Source: Candidatus Sungiibacteriota bacterium (GTDB lineage: Bacteria; Patescibacteria; Paceibacteria; Sungbacterales; SURF-37). From it: a stretch of DNA of 64,000 bases. A program made the translations under genes and the position numbers. Below the pieces are notes generated by a model. That model was not told the origin of the DNA and did not search any database. It saw only the letters and a program-made list of their open reading frames with translations. Of the stretch, positions 50,163 to 58,538 are shown in pieces. Each line of letters starts with the position of its first letter. Within the stretch, counting starts at the first letter, position 1. Location of the stretch: NCBI GenBank assembly GCA_016186145.1, contig JACPMF010000010.1, positions 1 through 64,000 on the forward strand. Direction: 5' to 3'.

Positions 50163-50870
50163 TTAATCATTAAAAAGCCGCTGCATTGCCCGTAAAAGAG
50201 CAAGATTATGATTATAATCCATTCGGCGGGGGCCGAGAATCCCGAAAACCGCTTCCTCCCCATACGGCGTCGGACAGCCCGAAATTATCATGGTATAGTT
50301 TCTTGCCTCTCTGATGGGATTTTCCTCGCCAATGAACACTCGCGGCTCTTCCAAGCCCTCGGCCACAAAAAAATCCTTAAAATCATCATCAAGAAAATCA
50401 ATCAATTCGCTAAACTCGTGAATTCTTTTCTCATCGGCAAATTCCGGATCGCTAAAAGCCTCGGCAATACCGGATTTGTAAAGAACGCCGCGCCCGAAAA
50501 ATCCCGCCATGCTGAACTCTCCGGAAAGTTCGCTCAAAAGGCGGCTTGCATGTTTCAAAAAATTAAACTCATTATTGATGCTCCGAAGCGGGCGGAACGA
50601 CTTTTCAATTCTCTTCTCTGACTTTGGATCGGGCAGATTCTCGCCAATAAAAAAGCGATACCCCTTATCGGTAGGAATGCGGCCCGCCGATGTATGCGGC
50701 TGAACAATAAATCCGTCTCGGTCAAGACGAAGAAGCTCGTTTCTGACAGTTGCCGGGCTGTATGGCAGGCGGTATTTTTTCACAAGCTCCCCGGAAGATA
50801 CCGGCTCAGCCATTTCTACATATTCCTGAATAAGGGCCCCAAGAATAGATTTTTGCCGTTCCGTTAACAT
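50163..50870 (-). CDS. hrcA: Heat-shock repressor HrcA, short form
   Basis: 235 residues against about 340 in most bacteria. N-terminal winged helix: ERQKSILGALIQEYVEMAEPVSSGELVKKYRLPYSPATVRNELLRLDRDGFIVQPHTSAGRIPTDKGYRFF is the family signature. The C-terminal dimer/GAF-like part is shortened but ends in the conserved GILGPRRMDYNHNLALLRAMQR. Binds CIRCE and is checked by chaperone activity. Upstream is a CIRCE operator overlapping its own promoter, so it is autoregulated. Confidence 0.93.
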   Translation of the reverse strand: MLTERQKSILGALIQEYVEMAEPVSSGELVKKYRLPYSPATVRNELLRLDRDGFIVQPHTSAGRIPTDKGYRFFIGENLPDPKSEKRIEKSFRPLRSINNEFNFLKHASRLLSELSGEFSMAGFFGRGVLYKSGIAEAFSDPEFADEKRIHEFSELIDFLDDDFKDFFVAEGLEEPRVFIGEENPIREARNYTMIISGCPTPYGEEAVFGILGPRRMDYNHNLALLRAMQRLFND

Positions 50871-50879
50871 AATTCTGAA

Positions 50880-50968
50880 TTATAAATGCTGAATGCTAAA
50901 TAGTTTGTAGGGGGTCCTGTAAAAATTTCATTCAACATTCAGAATTTAGCATTCAGTATTCTTATCAT
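50880..50968. repeat. AT-rich imperfect inverted repeat upstream of hrcA
   Basis: TTCTGAATTATAAATGCTGA near 50884 and TTCAGAATTTAGCATTCAGT near 50940 are partly complementary. It lies in the hrcA 5' leader between the promoter and the ATG. Confidence 0.45.
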
Positions 50969-50980
50969 TATACCCTATCC

Positions 50981-51008
50981 ATTATACTCCGATTAGCAGT
51001 CATGTCAA
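50981..51008 (-). promoter_or_regulatory. Consensus promoter of hrcA-grpE
   Basis: Minus strand TTGACA (51008-51003) and TATAAT (50986-50981), 16-bp spacer; the -35 box lies inside the CIRCE operator. Confidence 0.8.
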
Positions 51009-51019
51009 GAGAGTGCTAA
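50993..51019 (-). promoter_or_regulatory. CIRCE operator
   Basis: TTAGCAGTC - 9 bp - GAGTGCTAA, one mismatch to the consensus (TTAGCACTC-N9-GAGTGCTAA). HrcA bound here would block the promoter. Confidence 0.9.
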
Positions 51020-51020
51020 T

Positions 51021-51046
51021 TGAAAAGGCCCCACAAAATGGGGCCT
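51021..51046 (-). terminator. Terminator of the ABC transporter gene
   Basis: AGGCCCCA...TGGGGCCT palindrome followed on the minus strand by TTTTC; ends just before CIRCE. Confidence 0.75.
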
Positions 51047-51059
51047 GAAAACACGGCGT

Positions 51060-52859
51060 TTAACCGATAAACCGCTCGGCTTGGAGCGTCCACAACCGCT
51101 TATAGATACCGTCATGCTCGAGCAATTCATCATGCTTACCCATCTCAACGATCTTCCCCTCGTCAATCACCACAATCCGGTCCATCTGCACGATCGTCGA
51201 AAGGCGATGCGCAATCACAATAGCGGTTTTCTTCCGCATCAGATTTTTCATTGCCTCCTGAATAAGAGATTCTACTTCGGAATCCAAGCTGGAAGTTGCC
51301 TCGTCGAGAATAAGAACGGGGGTGCTGGCAAGAATTGCCCGCGCAATCGCCACTCTCTGGCGTTCCCCGCCGGAAAGTTTTACGCCGCGCTCGCCGACAT
51401 AGGTGTCATAACCGTCAGGAAACCCTGAAATAAACTGATGGCAGTTTGCCTGCATTGCGGCCTCTATCACCATCTCGTCGGTCGCGTCCGGCCTTCCGTA
51501 ACGAATATTCTCCTTCAATGCCCGGTGGAAAAGAATTGGCTCCTGCGGAACAAGCGCGATATTCCTTCGCAAGCTTTCCTGCGTGACCGAAGCAATGTTC
51601 TGTCCGTCAATGAAAATTCCCCCATCCGCCACGTCATGGAAACGAAGCAGAAGCGAAACAACCGTGGTCTTACCCGCACCCGACGGACCGACTAAGGCGA
51701 TTTTCTCTCCGGCCGCAATAGACAGATTAAAATCATCAAGAATTTTCCGCGTTCCGCGAAAGTTGAATCCGACATTTCTAAATTCAATCGCGCCCCTGCT
51801 AACCGCAATCGGCAAAACACCCGGCTTATCTTTCACCTCATACGGCGTCTCCATAATTTCGACCATTTCGGACGCATCCGCAAACGACTCATAGATTTTT
51901 CGCACCACGCGGCCAAAATCCCAAATACGATGGAATATAACCATAAGAACGCCCTGTATTAAGGCGAAATCCCCAATAGTAATCCTTCCGTCTCGCCAAA
52001 GACGCACCGCGGTGTACATGAGAATAAAGTTAATAATCAGCATCAGTCCGCCTTGGACCGCATCGGTCACCACATTCACGCGCCACGTAAAAAGCCGGAT
52101 TCTCGTAAACTCGTCAAGGACCTTCCCGAATAAGGATTTCTCATGCTCCTCTCTGGAAAAAAGCTTAATCGTAACAATGTTGGCGAGCGCATCGGAAAGC
52201 ACGCCCGTCGTTTCCGAATCTTTTTCTGCCTTTTCCAAATCGTATTTCATCTTCCAGATAGCAATTCGATAATAAAGGAAAACAAAAAAAATAACCCATA
52301 CTGAAAGAAGCGCGCCAAGAATCGGGTAACGCTGAAAAAGCACCGTGAGAACCCCCGCGATTGCAACAACGAGCGCGAGCAATTTGTCTTCAACGTTATC
52401 CGCAACTTCTTCGAATGACCGGCTTAATCTTCGCACTTTCCTCACCAGTGATCCCGTAAAATTATCGGCAAAAAAGCGGTAAGAATGTCCGATGAGATTA
52501 GCAAATGCGGTATTTTCCAGATCGCGCATGGTGTAGGCTTCAAACATCGTATTCGCAAAACCCCACAAACGATGACCAACCCATTCAGCGGCGCTGATTA
52601 TACCGTAAAGCGCTATAACTATTTGGATCAAAAGAATGAACGCGACCTCCGGAGCAAGACCCGCGGAAAGCGTGTCAAAGAACTTTTTCGAGTACCACGA
52701 GGCAGTAATTTCAAGCAGAGTAACGCTTATAACAGAGAACATAACAATACCCGCGGCATACGGATATTTCTTAGCATGCTGAAAAAATACCCGGATCACC
52801 GATTTCACGATATTCCTATTCAGCGGCTTTTTTTCCTGCCTTTTCCGCATTATGAACAT
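51060..52859 (-). CDS. ABC-type exporter half-transporter (fused TMD-NBD)
   Basis: 599 residues. Six membrane helices in the first ~330 residues, then the ATPase: Walker A GPSGAGKTT, Q loop PQEPILFH, signature LSGGERQRVAIARAI, Walker B LILDEATSSLD, His loop IAHRLSTI. Works as a homodimer or with another half; typical substrates are lipids, drugs or peptides, not readable here. AAGGAG lies before ATG 52859. Confidence 0.93.
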   Translation of the reverse strand: MFIMRKRQEKKPLNRNIVKSVIRVFFQHAKKYPYAAGIVMFSVISVTLLEITASWYSKKFFDTLSAGLAPEVAFILLIQIVIALYGIISAAEWVGHRLWGFANTMFEAYTMRDLENTAFANLIGHSYRFFADNFTGSLVRKVRRLSRSFEEVADNVEDKLLALVVAIAGVLTVLFQRYPILGALLSVWVIFFVFLYYRIAIWKMKYDLEKAEKDSETTGVLSDALANIVTIKLFSREEHEKSLFGKVLDEFTRIRLFTWRVNVVTDAVQGGLMLIINFILMYTAVRLWRDGRITIGDFALIQGVLMVIFHRIWDFGRVVRKIYESFADASEMVEIMETPYEVKDKPGVLPIAVSRGAIEFRNVGFNFRGTRKILDDFNLSIAAGEKIALVGPSGAGKTTVVSLLLRFHDVADGGIFIDGQNIASVTQESLRRNIALVPQEPILFHRALKENIRYGRPDATDEMVIEAAMQANCHQFISGFPDGYDTYVGERGVKLSGGERQRVAIARAILASTPVLILDEATSSLDSEVESLIQEAMKNLMRKKTAIVIAHRLSTIVQMDRIVVIDEGKIVEMGKHDELLEHDGIYKRLWTLQAERFIG

Positions 52860-52966
52860 ACTCCTTGTTTTTAGTTAACCGACTCGTGGTACAAAATTAA
52901 TAAACCACGATATGGATAACTTGTCAAACTCTTCCCTGTACCCCGCGTCTATAGTAAAATTTTCTC

Positions 52967-53878
52967 ATGGATTCGCTCAAAACAAAAGCCGGGGTATGGT
53001 ACAAACTCCACCGCCCGACAAAACAAGAAATCGCGTGGCTTCGGGATGAGTTTAAGCTCCACGAACTCATTCTTGCGGAACTTCAGCGGCCGACCACCCG
53101 ACCGAAAGTTCAACGCTTCGACGACCATCTCTACCTCGTCCTCCATTTTCCGATCTTCAATGAAAAAGAGCAAAAAACATACCCCCGTGAAATTGATTTT
53201 ATCATCGGCAAAAAAGAAATCATTACCGTATCGTACGAGCCAATTCCACCGCTTGATGAATTTTTCAAAACCTGCGCTGTCGACAAATCGTGCCAGGACC
53301 TCTATACGTCAAAAACAACTCTCCATTTCCTCTATTACATTATCAAAGAATTATACGAATTTTCCCTGCGCCAGCTTGACCATATTCAAGCCAGAATTGG
53401 AATTATCGAAGAGGAGGTTTTTTCAGGAAAGGAACGGGACGTAGTTGCTGAAATATCAATTGTCGGGAGAGATATTATTGATTTTCGCCGCTCCCTAAAA
53501 CCCCAAGGCGTTACCATAGATTCGCTTGCCGCAGAAGGAGAGGCGCTTTTCGGGAAAAATATAATTCCTTTTTTGGAGGGCCTCCAGGGCGAATACCAAA
53601 AACTCTGGGGACTTTTGGAAACCCAAAAAGAAACACTGGATGCGCTGTATGAAACCAACACGACGCTTCTGAACATAAAGCAAAACGATACGACACGCAT
53701 TCTTACGATTATTGCCACCACAACATTCCCGCTTTCTCTCCTTGCGGCTTTGCTTGCGACAAATGCGATCTCCAACCCAATCCTCGGCAATGCATATGAT
53801 TTTTGGATAATTGGAGGACTTCTTGTTTTAGGAGCCGCAATCATTCTTGGGGCTTTTAAAAAGAATAAATGGTTCTAA
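52967..53878 (+). CDS. CorA-family transporter with a divergent selectivity motif
   Basis: 303 residues. N-terminal alpha/beta domain, long coiled helices (YSASSV-like stalk), then two C-terminal membrane helices (about 245-267 and 277-298). In CorA magnesium channels the loop after TM1 holds a GMN motif; here the place reads LATNAISNP, with only Asn kept. A cation transporter fold is clear, but Mg2+ selectivity is uncertain. Divergent from the ABC gene. Confidence 0.75.
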   Translation: MDSLKTKAGVWYKLHRPTKQEIAWLRDEFKLHELILAELQRPTTRPKVQRFDDHLYLVLHFPIFNEKEQKTYPREIDFIIGKKEIITVSYEPIPPLDEFFKTCAVDKSCQDLYTSKTTLHFLYYIIKELYEFSLRQLDHIQARIGIIEEEVFSGKERDVVAEISIVGRDIIDFRRSLKPQGVTIDSLAAEGEALFGKNIIPFLEGLQGEYQKLWGLLETQKETLDALYETNTTLLNIKQNDTTRILTIIATTTFPLSLLAALLATNAISNPILGNAYDFWIIGGLLVLGAAIILGAFKKNKWF

Positions 53879-53884
53879 TTATTG

Positions 53885-53968
53885 TAGAAGCAGATTTATA
53901 CAGATGACAACGCGGACCGATGCGGATCCGCGTGAATCCGCGTAGCTATCCTTATTTATCCGCTTCTA
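53885..53968. repeat. Composite repeat upstream of cysS
   Basis: AGAAGCAGATTTATACAGAT near 53885 against ATTTATCCGCTTCT near 53955 (partial complement), with a GCGGATCCGC palindrome in the middle. Same type as the frame-breaking mnmA repeat. It occupies most of the gap before cysS. Confidence 0.55.
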
Positions 53969-53972
53969 TTTT

Positions 53973-55367
53973 TTGTTGAAACTATACAACTACCTCACTC
54001 GCAAAAAAGAAATCCTCCGGCCCATAAAAAAGGGCCGGGGTAGTTTATATACCTGCGGCCCAACCGTGTATAACTACGCCCATATCGGCAATTTGCGGAC
54101 CTATATTTTTGAAGATGTGTTAAGAAGAACCCTCGAGTACCACGGCTATAAAACCCGCCATATTATGAACCTGACCGACGTCGACGATAAAACGATCCGC
54201 GATTCCAGGAAGGCAGGAAAAACGCTCAAAGAATTCACGGAATTTTATGCAAAGGAATTTTTTAAAGACCTCGCAAAACTAAATATACTGCGGGCGTTAA
54301 AATATCCGCGGGCAACCGCGCATATCCCTGAAATGATTGCATTGATCAACACTCTTTTAAAAAGGGGTTTTGCTTATAAAACAGACGACGGGGTTTACTT
54401 CGACATCTCAAAATTCAAACGATACGGGAAGCTTTCCGGAGTCAAAAAACAGAACCTAAAAACAGGGGCACGGGTTGCCGCAGATGAATATTCAAAAGAA
54501 GAAGCACGGGACTTTGCGCTTTGGAAGGCGAAAAAACCCGGAGAGCCATCGTGGGAGGCATCCTTTAATTCGGGCGGCCCCGCCTCCGCTAAAGCTATGG
54601 CGGGCAGGCCGGGCTGGCATATCGAATGCTCGGCAATGTCCATGAAATACCTCGACAAATCTTTCGATATCCATGCCGGGGCGGTTGACCTCCTATTTCC
54701 CCACCACGAAGACGAAATCGCCCAGTCCGAAGGGGCGACCGGAAAACAATTCGTCAAATATTTCATCGAGGGAGAGCACCTTTTGGTTGACGGAAAAAAA
54801 ATGTCAAAATCTCTAGGTAACATATATACGATGCGGGATCTAGCGGCCAAAGAATTTAACCCTCTGGATTTCAGATACTTTGCGCTGGGCGCTCATTACC
54901 GCACACAATTAAATTTCACATGGAAAGCGCTCGCAGCCGCGGGCCAAGCGCGAAAAAAATTGGATGATTTTATTCGGATGCTTGCCGAAGAAAAAAAACG
55001 GAAAGGCGTCGAGTTAAAACCCTGGAAAGATAATTTTCAAAAATCTCTTGCCAATGATATTGATACACCAAGAGCTCTTGCCGTCATATGGGATTTAATA
55101 CGGGAATATAACAAAGCGCCAACCAAATTCGATCCTGCTGCTGTTAAAAAACTGCTTATTGATTTTGATCGCGTTTTAGGGTTACGCCTTAAAGAAATCC
55201 GCAAGTTTAGCGTTCCGGAAAACATTCAAAAACTCGTCGCAATTCGTGAGACGCTCCGCAAAGAAAAGCGCTGGCAGGAAGCCGACAAAATCCGCGAAAA
55301 AATTAAAAATTTAGGATTTGCTATCGAGGACACGGCCAAGGGGCCGCTATTAAGAAAACAACCATAA
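53973..55367 (+). CDS. cysS: Cysteinyl-tRNA synthetase
   Basis: 464 residues with a TTG start (53973 or 53976). Class I core: YTCGPTVYNYAHIGNLRTYIFEDVLRRT (HIGN), zinc ligands in GWHIECSAM and FPHHEDEIAQSE, KMSKSLGN, and the C-terminal domain. In EPSWEASFNSGGPASAKAMAGRPGWHIECSAM the stretch SGGPASAKAMA is extra and is encoded by the GC-rich dispersed palindrome (54570-54612), directly before a zinc-site loop. The rest is intact, so the protein is probably active. No Shine-Dalgarno; the preceding repeat occupies the leader. Confidence 0.95.
   Translation: MLKLYNYLTRKKEILRPIKKGRGSLYTCGPTVYNYAHIGNLRTYIFEDVLRRTLEYHGYKTRHIMNLTDVDDKTIRDSRKAGKTLKEFTEFYAKEFFKDLAKLNILRALKYPRATAHIPEMIALINTLLKRGFAYKTDDGVYFDISKFKRYGKLSGVKKQNLKTGARVAADEYSKEEARDFALWKAKKPGEPSWEASFNSGGPASAKAMAGRPGWHIECSAMSMKYLDKSFDIHAGAVDLLFPHHEDEIAQSEGATGKQFVKYFIEGEHLLVDGKKMSKSLGNIYTMRDLAAKEFNPLDFRYFALGAHYRTQLNFTWKALAAAGQARKKLDDFIRMLAEEKKRKGVELKPWKDNFQKSLANDIDTPRALAVIWDLIREYNKAPTKFDPAAVKKLLIDFDRVLGLRLKEIRKFSVPENIQKLVAIRETLRKEKRWQEADKIREKIKNLGFAIEDTAKGPLLRKQP
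54570..54612. repeat. In-frame GC-rich repeat in cysS
   Basis: GGCGGCCCCGCCTCCGCTAA...GGCGGGCAGGCC, core CGCCTCCGCTAAAGCTATGG shared with 703-770. Confidence 0.65.
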
Positions 55368-55404
55368 CGCGATCAATAACTTTTTGTATAGAGTTTGTCT
55401 AATT

Positions 55405-55710
55405 ATGGGTAAAAATAAAATAACGGAAAAGGCTATAAAAATAATTTTAATAATCGCGGGTCTTTCACTGATTTTCTTAATAGTTTCGCCGTTTTTTATT
55501 TCTACAGAAGAAGGGAGTGTGCTTGAAACCCTCATGCTCTTACTGGTTATCCCAATAATAATGGCGGCTGTAATTTTGGTTGTACTTACCCGTTCCGATA
55601 TGTTTTCGCGGGGTGGTGATACTTTCTTGCCGCCCTATCTACGAGTAATTGGACTCATACTTTTCGGACTTTGGATACTTTCTTTCTTCGTGGACAACCC
55701 TTTTCGATAG
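55405..55710 (+). CDS. Small two- to three-helix membrane protein
   Basis: 101 residues from MGKNKITEK; an earlier Met adds seven residues within the cysS tail gap. Hydrophobic segments at about 10-30, 43-62 and 80-95. No family recognised. Followed by a terminator and the palindromic operator. Confidence 0.55.
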   Translation: MGKNKITEKAIKIILIIAGLSLIFLIVSPFFISTEEGSVLETLMLLLVIPIIMAAVILVVLTRSDMFSRGGDTFLPPYLRVIGLILFGLWILSFFVDNPFR

Positions 55711-55748
55711 AAACTTCTATACGAATGTCGCGGGCCGCATAAAATCAA

Positions 55749-55783
55749 ATGCGGGGTGCATCACGCACCCCGCATTTTCTTTT
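55749..55783 (+). terminator. Rho-independent terminator
   Basis: ATGCGGGGTGC...GCACCCCGCAT stem followed by TTTTCTTTTT. Confidence 0.8.
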
Positions 55784-55787
55784 TCCA

Positions 55788-55823
55788 TAAATACTTCAAT
55801 ACAGCGCTGTATTGAAGTATTTA
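55788..55823. promoter_or_regulatory. Perfect 36-bp palindrome, downstream operator-like site
   Basis: Symmetric core CAATACAGCGCTGTATTG extended by perfectly matching TAAATACTT on each side; 36 bp in total. It lies 21 bases beyond the 3' end of the TrpR-like gene. A near-identical site lies just upstream of that gene (56269-56296). Confidence 0.6.
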
Positions 55824-55844
55824 AAAAAACAAAATCACCACAAT

Positions 55845-56261
55845 CTACTCATGATGAAGAAATCTCCACCGCCCCTTACCCGCGATTGGCGGCAAAGCGA
55901 AAAGTCGTATAATACGATCAAGTTTTGCAAACAGCATTTCAAGTTTTCTGTCCTTTTCAAGGAGTACAACCGCTTTCTCAAATCCACCGCCGCCGCGATC
56001 CATCCTATCCTTCATTACGCTTATCGTGGCCTCGCTCACCTTCAAAGTCCTGCTTATTATGCCAAACGGATATCCTTTGTAGAGCATTACAACGATGGCA
56101 AGTCTCTTTGCAATCATAATTCGCTCTGTTTTTGTCAACAAATCGCTCAATATATCGTTTAGATCTCCCTGGTGTGTAGTACCTGCCAAAAGCTCAATAA
56201 ACCGATCGTGTAGAGACCGAAGCGTCTCCTTATCTAATTTATTTCTTGATACGTGTGGCAT
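55845..56261 (-). CDS. TrpR/YerC-like transcriptional regulator
   Basis: 138 residues from MPHVSRNKL (ATG 56261); an earlier Met would run through the upstream operator. Helical N-terminal dimer part (LHDRFIELLAG...DLNDILSDLLTKTERIMIAKRL), then the HTH YPFGIISRTLKVSEATISVMKDRM as in TrpR/YerC family proteins. The acidic and basic tail (GKGRWRFLHHE) is short. Flanked by two copies of one palindrome, so it probably controls itself and perhaps neighbours. Confidence 0.75.
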   Translation of the reverse strand: MPHVSRNKLDKETLRSLHDRFIELLAGTTHQGDLNDILSDLLTKTERIMIAKRLAIVVMLYKGYPFGIISRTLKVSEATISVMKDRMDRGGGGFEKAVVLLEKDRKLEMLFAKLDRIIRLFALPPIAGKGRWRFLHHE

Positions 56262-56268
56262 ACACGAA

Positions 56269-56296
56269 TACTTTAATACAGCGCTGTATTGAAGTA
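56269..56296 (-). promoter_or_regulatory. Operator upstream of the TrpR-like gene
   Basis: 28-bp palindrome, one mismatch, core TAATACAGCGCTGTATTG, ending eight bases from the ATG. A repressor bound here would cover the promoter or start region. Confidence 0.65.
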
Positions 56297-56304
56297 AAGG
56301 AAAA

Positions 56305-56334
56305 TAAAAAAACACCATTAGAAAACTTGGTGTT
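56305..56334 (-). terminator. Terminator of the pyrF-like gene
   Basis: AACACC...GGTGTT on the minus strand followed by TTTTTTA. It ends just before the operator. Confidence 0.65.
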
Positions 56335-56373
56335 TATTATCTATGTTTATCAGCTCTTTCGTGCAGCTTTCTT

Positions 56374-57075
56374 CTATGTCGCTGCTTCTATTTCCGCAAG
56401 AATCATTTTAAGCGCCGCAACCGGATCCTCATTTTTCATGATCGGACTGCCGCAAACAAGGCCATCGGCACCCCTCGCGACTGCAACCGCCGGCTCAACT
56501 TCAAATCTATGCCGCGCATCCCTGAACCACTTAGGCCTAATGCCGGTTGCGACAGTCATCAGGGGAAATTTTTTAAATATATTCAACATAGCGCCGGGTA
56601 GAATAATACCGTCACACCCCGTATTAACTGCGACACCGGCAAAATCATTTACCGCTTCCGCAGTTGTTCGACGGAAAAATTCACGGCAGTGCGGCTCGCT
56701 CAGATAAGAAAGAACGGTTAGCGCGAGTACTTTCGTATGGCTCTGATATTTCTTTATATGCCTCACCACATCAATAAGGTGGCCATCCGCAAGAGCGTAA
56801 ATGTTAAAATAGTCCACGCCGGCTTCCATCAGTTCATCAGTAACCGATACCATAGCGCGCTCATCATGCCACATTTTAAGATCCGCAAACACCGGCCGAC
56901 CAAGGTCAAGAATCCGCCTTACCGCGCGCCGAATACCATGTTTCAAAAGGTAATCAAGATTAACCTTAAATCCAAACCGGCCGTCAGCTGAATTCAAATC
57001 ATATGCGGTATTCAATGTCTTCCGCTCATTCAAAACGAGGCCATCAAGCGCGATAAAAAGTATCGGCGTTTTCAT
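56374..57075 (-). CDS. Orotidine 5'-phosphate decarboxylase-like protein
   Basis: 233 residues. OMP-decarboxylase-type barrel: ILFIALDGL, FADLKMWHDERAM (the DxKxxD catalytic set reads D-K-H-D, with His where the second Asp is expected and an Asp one later), VNTGCDGIILP, VATGIRPKW and VARGADGLVCGSPI for phosphate. The family makes UMP (pyrF) but relatives act on other sugar phosphates. The altered catalytic set leaves the exact substrate open. No pyrE nearby. Followed by a terminator. Confidence 0.65.
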   Translation of the reverse strand: MKTPILFIALDGLVLNERKTLNTAYDLNSADGRFGFKVNLDYLLKHGIRRAVRRILDLGRPVFADLKMWHDERAMVSVTDELMEAGVDYFNIYALADGHLIDVVRHIKKYQSHTKVLALTVLSYLSEPHCREFFRRTTAEAVNDFAGVAVNTGCDGIILPGAMLNIFKKFPLMTVATGIRPKWFRDARHRFEVEPAVAVARGADGLVCGSPIMKNEDPVAALKMILAEIEAAT

Positions 57076-57112
57076 CTTGCCGCCCCCCCTTCATCTTATA
57101 ACTTCTCAAGTG

Positions 57113-57697
57113 TTAAAGAACTGATGCTTTATTGTTACTTAACAAAGAAATTCTATCAAGTAAAGTATATTCAGCCCCGGTAATTTTTAGCCGCGACTCC
57201 ATAATGTCTATCGCCGAAACTTCAAGAGCAAGGGGCAGCTGCTCGAGAATTCTCGTCTTTTTTTCAATTTCCGCAAGACCGCCTTCTTCAAACCGAGCAA
57301 GCGTGATATGCGGATAAACTGCTCTCTCTTCTTTTTTAAATCCACCGACGCTTTTTTCCAGAACAATCCGCTCTTCAAAGCGGCGCTTCAGTTCAAGAAG
57401 CTTTTCCGAAGCCGCCCCAAAAAGCCAGATCATTCTCGCTTCCTGCCCCGGTGGAGCGAGCTCTATTGAATTGAATGGTATAGAAAAAGAATGAATTTTT
57501 CTTGCTTCCTCCAAAAGCAGCAATCGGACGGCCTCAAACTCCTGATCGGTCACATAAAAAGGCGGCACCAATGTGATGTGCCAATTTTGCGGCGGCACCC
57601 AGCGAATCGGAAGCCACTGCCATCGCTTAACCGCCTCCGTGATTTTCTCGCGGAGTTCTTCGGAAAGTCCGGTTGCAATAAAAATTCTCCGGCGCAT
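57113..57697 (-). CDS. RNA 2',3'-cyclic phosphodiesterase (ThpR/LigT-like)
   Basis: 194 residues from ATG 57697. Two HxTx motifs, HITLVPPF and HITLARF, mark the 2H phosphoesterase fold; catalyses opening of 2',3'-cyclic phosphates at RNA ends. The start follows the PD-(D/E)XK gene's TGA by one base, so the two are coupled. Confidence 0.85.
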   Translation of the reverse strand: MRRRIFIATGLSEELREKITEAVKRWQWLPIRWVPPQNWHITLVPPFYVTDQEFEAVRLLLLEEARKIHSFSIPFNSIELAPPGQEARMIWLFGAASEKLLELKRRFEERIVLEKSVGGFKKEERAVYPHITLARFEEGGLAEIEKKTRILEQLPLALEVSAIDIMESRLKITGAEYTLLDRISLLSNNKASVL

Positions 57698-57698
57698 A

Positions 57699-58400
57699 TC
57701 ATTCGCCGTTTGAAAATTCGCGGAAACGACAAAATTCGCACTCGCTATGCGCCTTCGGCTCGCCATCCCTGACAATACGGACAACTTCTTCCAAAATTCC
57801 AAGACCGTTTTGAGGGCTTAGTTTTAATTTTACGAGCTCGGTGACAAAATCAGCAGAACTTTGCGCGTATTCTTTCGGCCAAAAAAACAACAGGTATCCG
57901 TATCCGGCAACCGGATAACCGTTCTTTTCAAAAAGCAAAGCGTAAAGATCAAGCTGGGTTTGATAGTGGGCCGCAGTGTCTTCTTTAAGCGGATAACCGC
58001 GGGTTTTAAAATCAATCGGAACAAATTCGCCCTTCTCGTTAATAAGCAAATCGTCAATCGCGCCTTTTAAAGTAAGGTCAAGTTCTGTAAACACGTAAGA
58101 AATTCCTTTCCAGTTGTTGCGCCATACGTCAAGAAACGCGCGATCAGTATAAAGCGTTTCCTTGCCCAAACCGCGAAGCTCCGGGGGTAATTCTTCTTTC
58201 TCCCGATATCCGTCAAAATAGGTTTTGAAAAGACGGTCAAATCCTCCGGGCAGGCTTGGAAATATCCCTGACGGCCGCTTCAATCCTTCGCGAAAATAAA
58301 GCCACAAACATCTCGGGCACTCGAGAAGCATGCCGATTTGCGAAGGAGAAACGGTAATAGAAGATTTTGGAGTTGTTTTCGATCCCCTGTTTTTATACAT
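57699..58400 (-). CDS. PD-(D/E)XK nuclease of the Cas4/RecB type
   Basis: 233 residues. GAIDDLLINEKGEFVPIDFKTRG holds the Asp, Asp and Lys of the catalytic site; QLDLYALL is the QxxxY motif. Four Cys in CPRC (near 28) and CEFC (near 220) match the Cas4/AddB four-cysteine Fe-S pattern. No CRISPR array or cas gene is seen in the window, so a repair role is more likely. Coupled with the downstream phosphodiesterase. Confidence 0.8.
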   Translation of the reverse strand: MYKNRGSKTTPKSSITVSPSQIGMLLECPRCLWLYFREGLKRPSGIFPSLPGGFDRLFKTYFDGYREKEELPPELRGLGKETLYTDRAFLDVWRNNWKGISYVFTELDLTLKGAIDDLLINEKGEFVPIDFKTRGYPLKEDTAAHYQTQLDLYALLFEKNGYPVAGYGYLLFFWPKEYAQSSADFVTELVKLKLSPQNGLGILEEVVRIVRDGEPKAHSECEFCRFREFSNGE

Positions 58401-58452
58401 GCACCCGGATCATAACATGAACGCAAACTTTTCAGAAAAGCCAACCAAAAAG

Positions 58453-58481
58453 TTGACAAAACGGGAATAATTTGCTAAAAC
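58453..58481 (+). promoter_or_regulatory. Sigma-70-type promoter
   Basis: TTGACA at 58453-58458, 17-bp spacer, TAAAAC at 58476-58481, about 57 bases before the ATG at 58539. Confidence 0.5.
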
Positions 58482-58538
58482 AAATTTTGTTCCTTGTAAA
58501 TTAGGACATGCCAAAAAACAAAAGAAGGAGCGGGATTT

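Noticed and set aside
57699..58400. Cas4-like nuclease as sign of a CRISPR system
   Set aside because: No repeat array or other cas gene in the window; four Cys and the PD-(D/E)XK motif also fit RecB-like repair nucleases.
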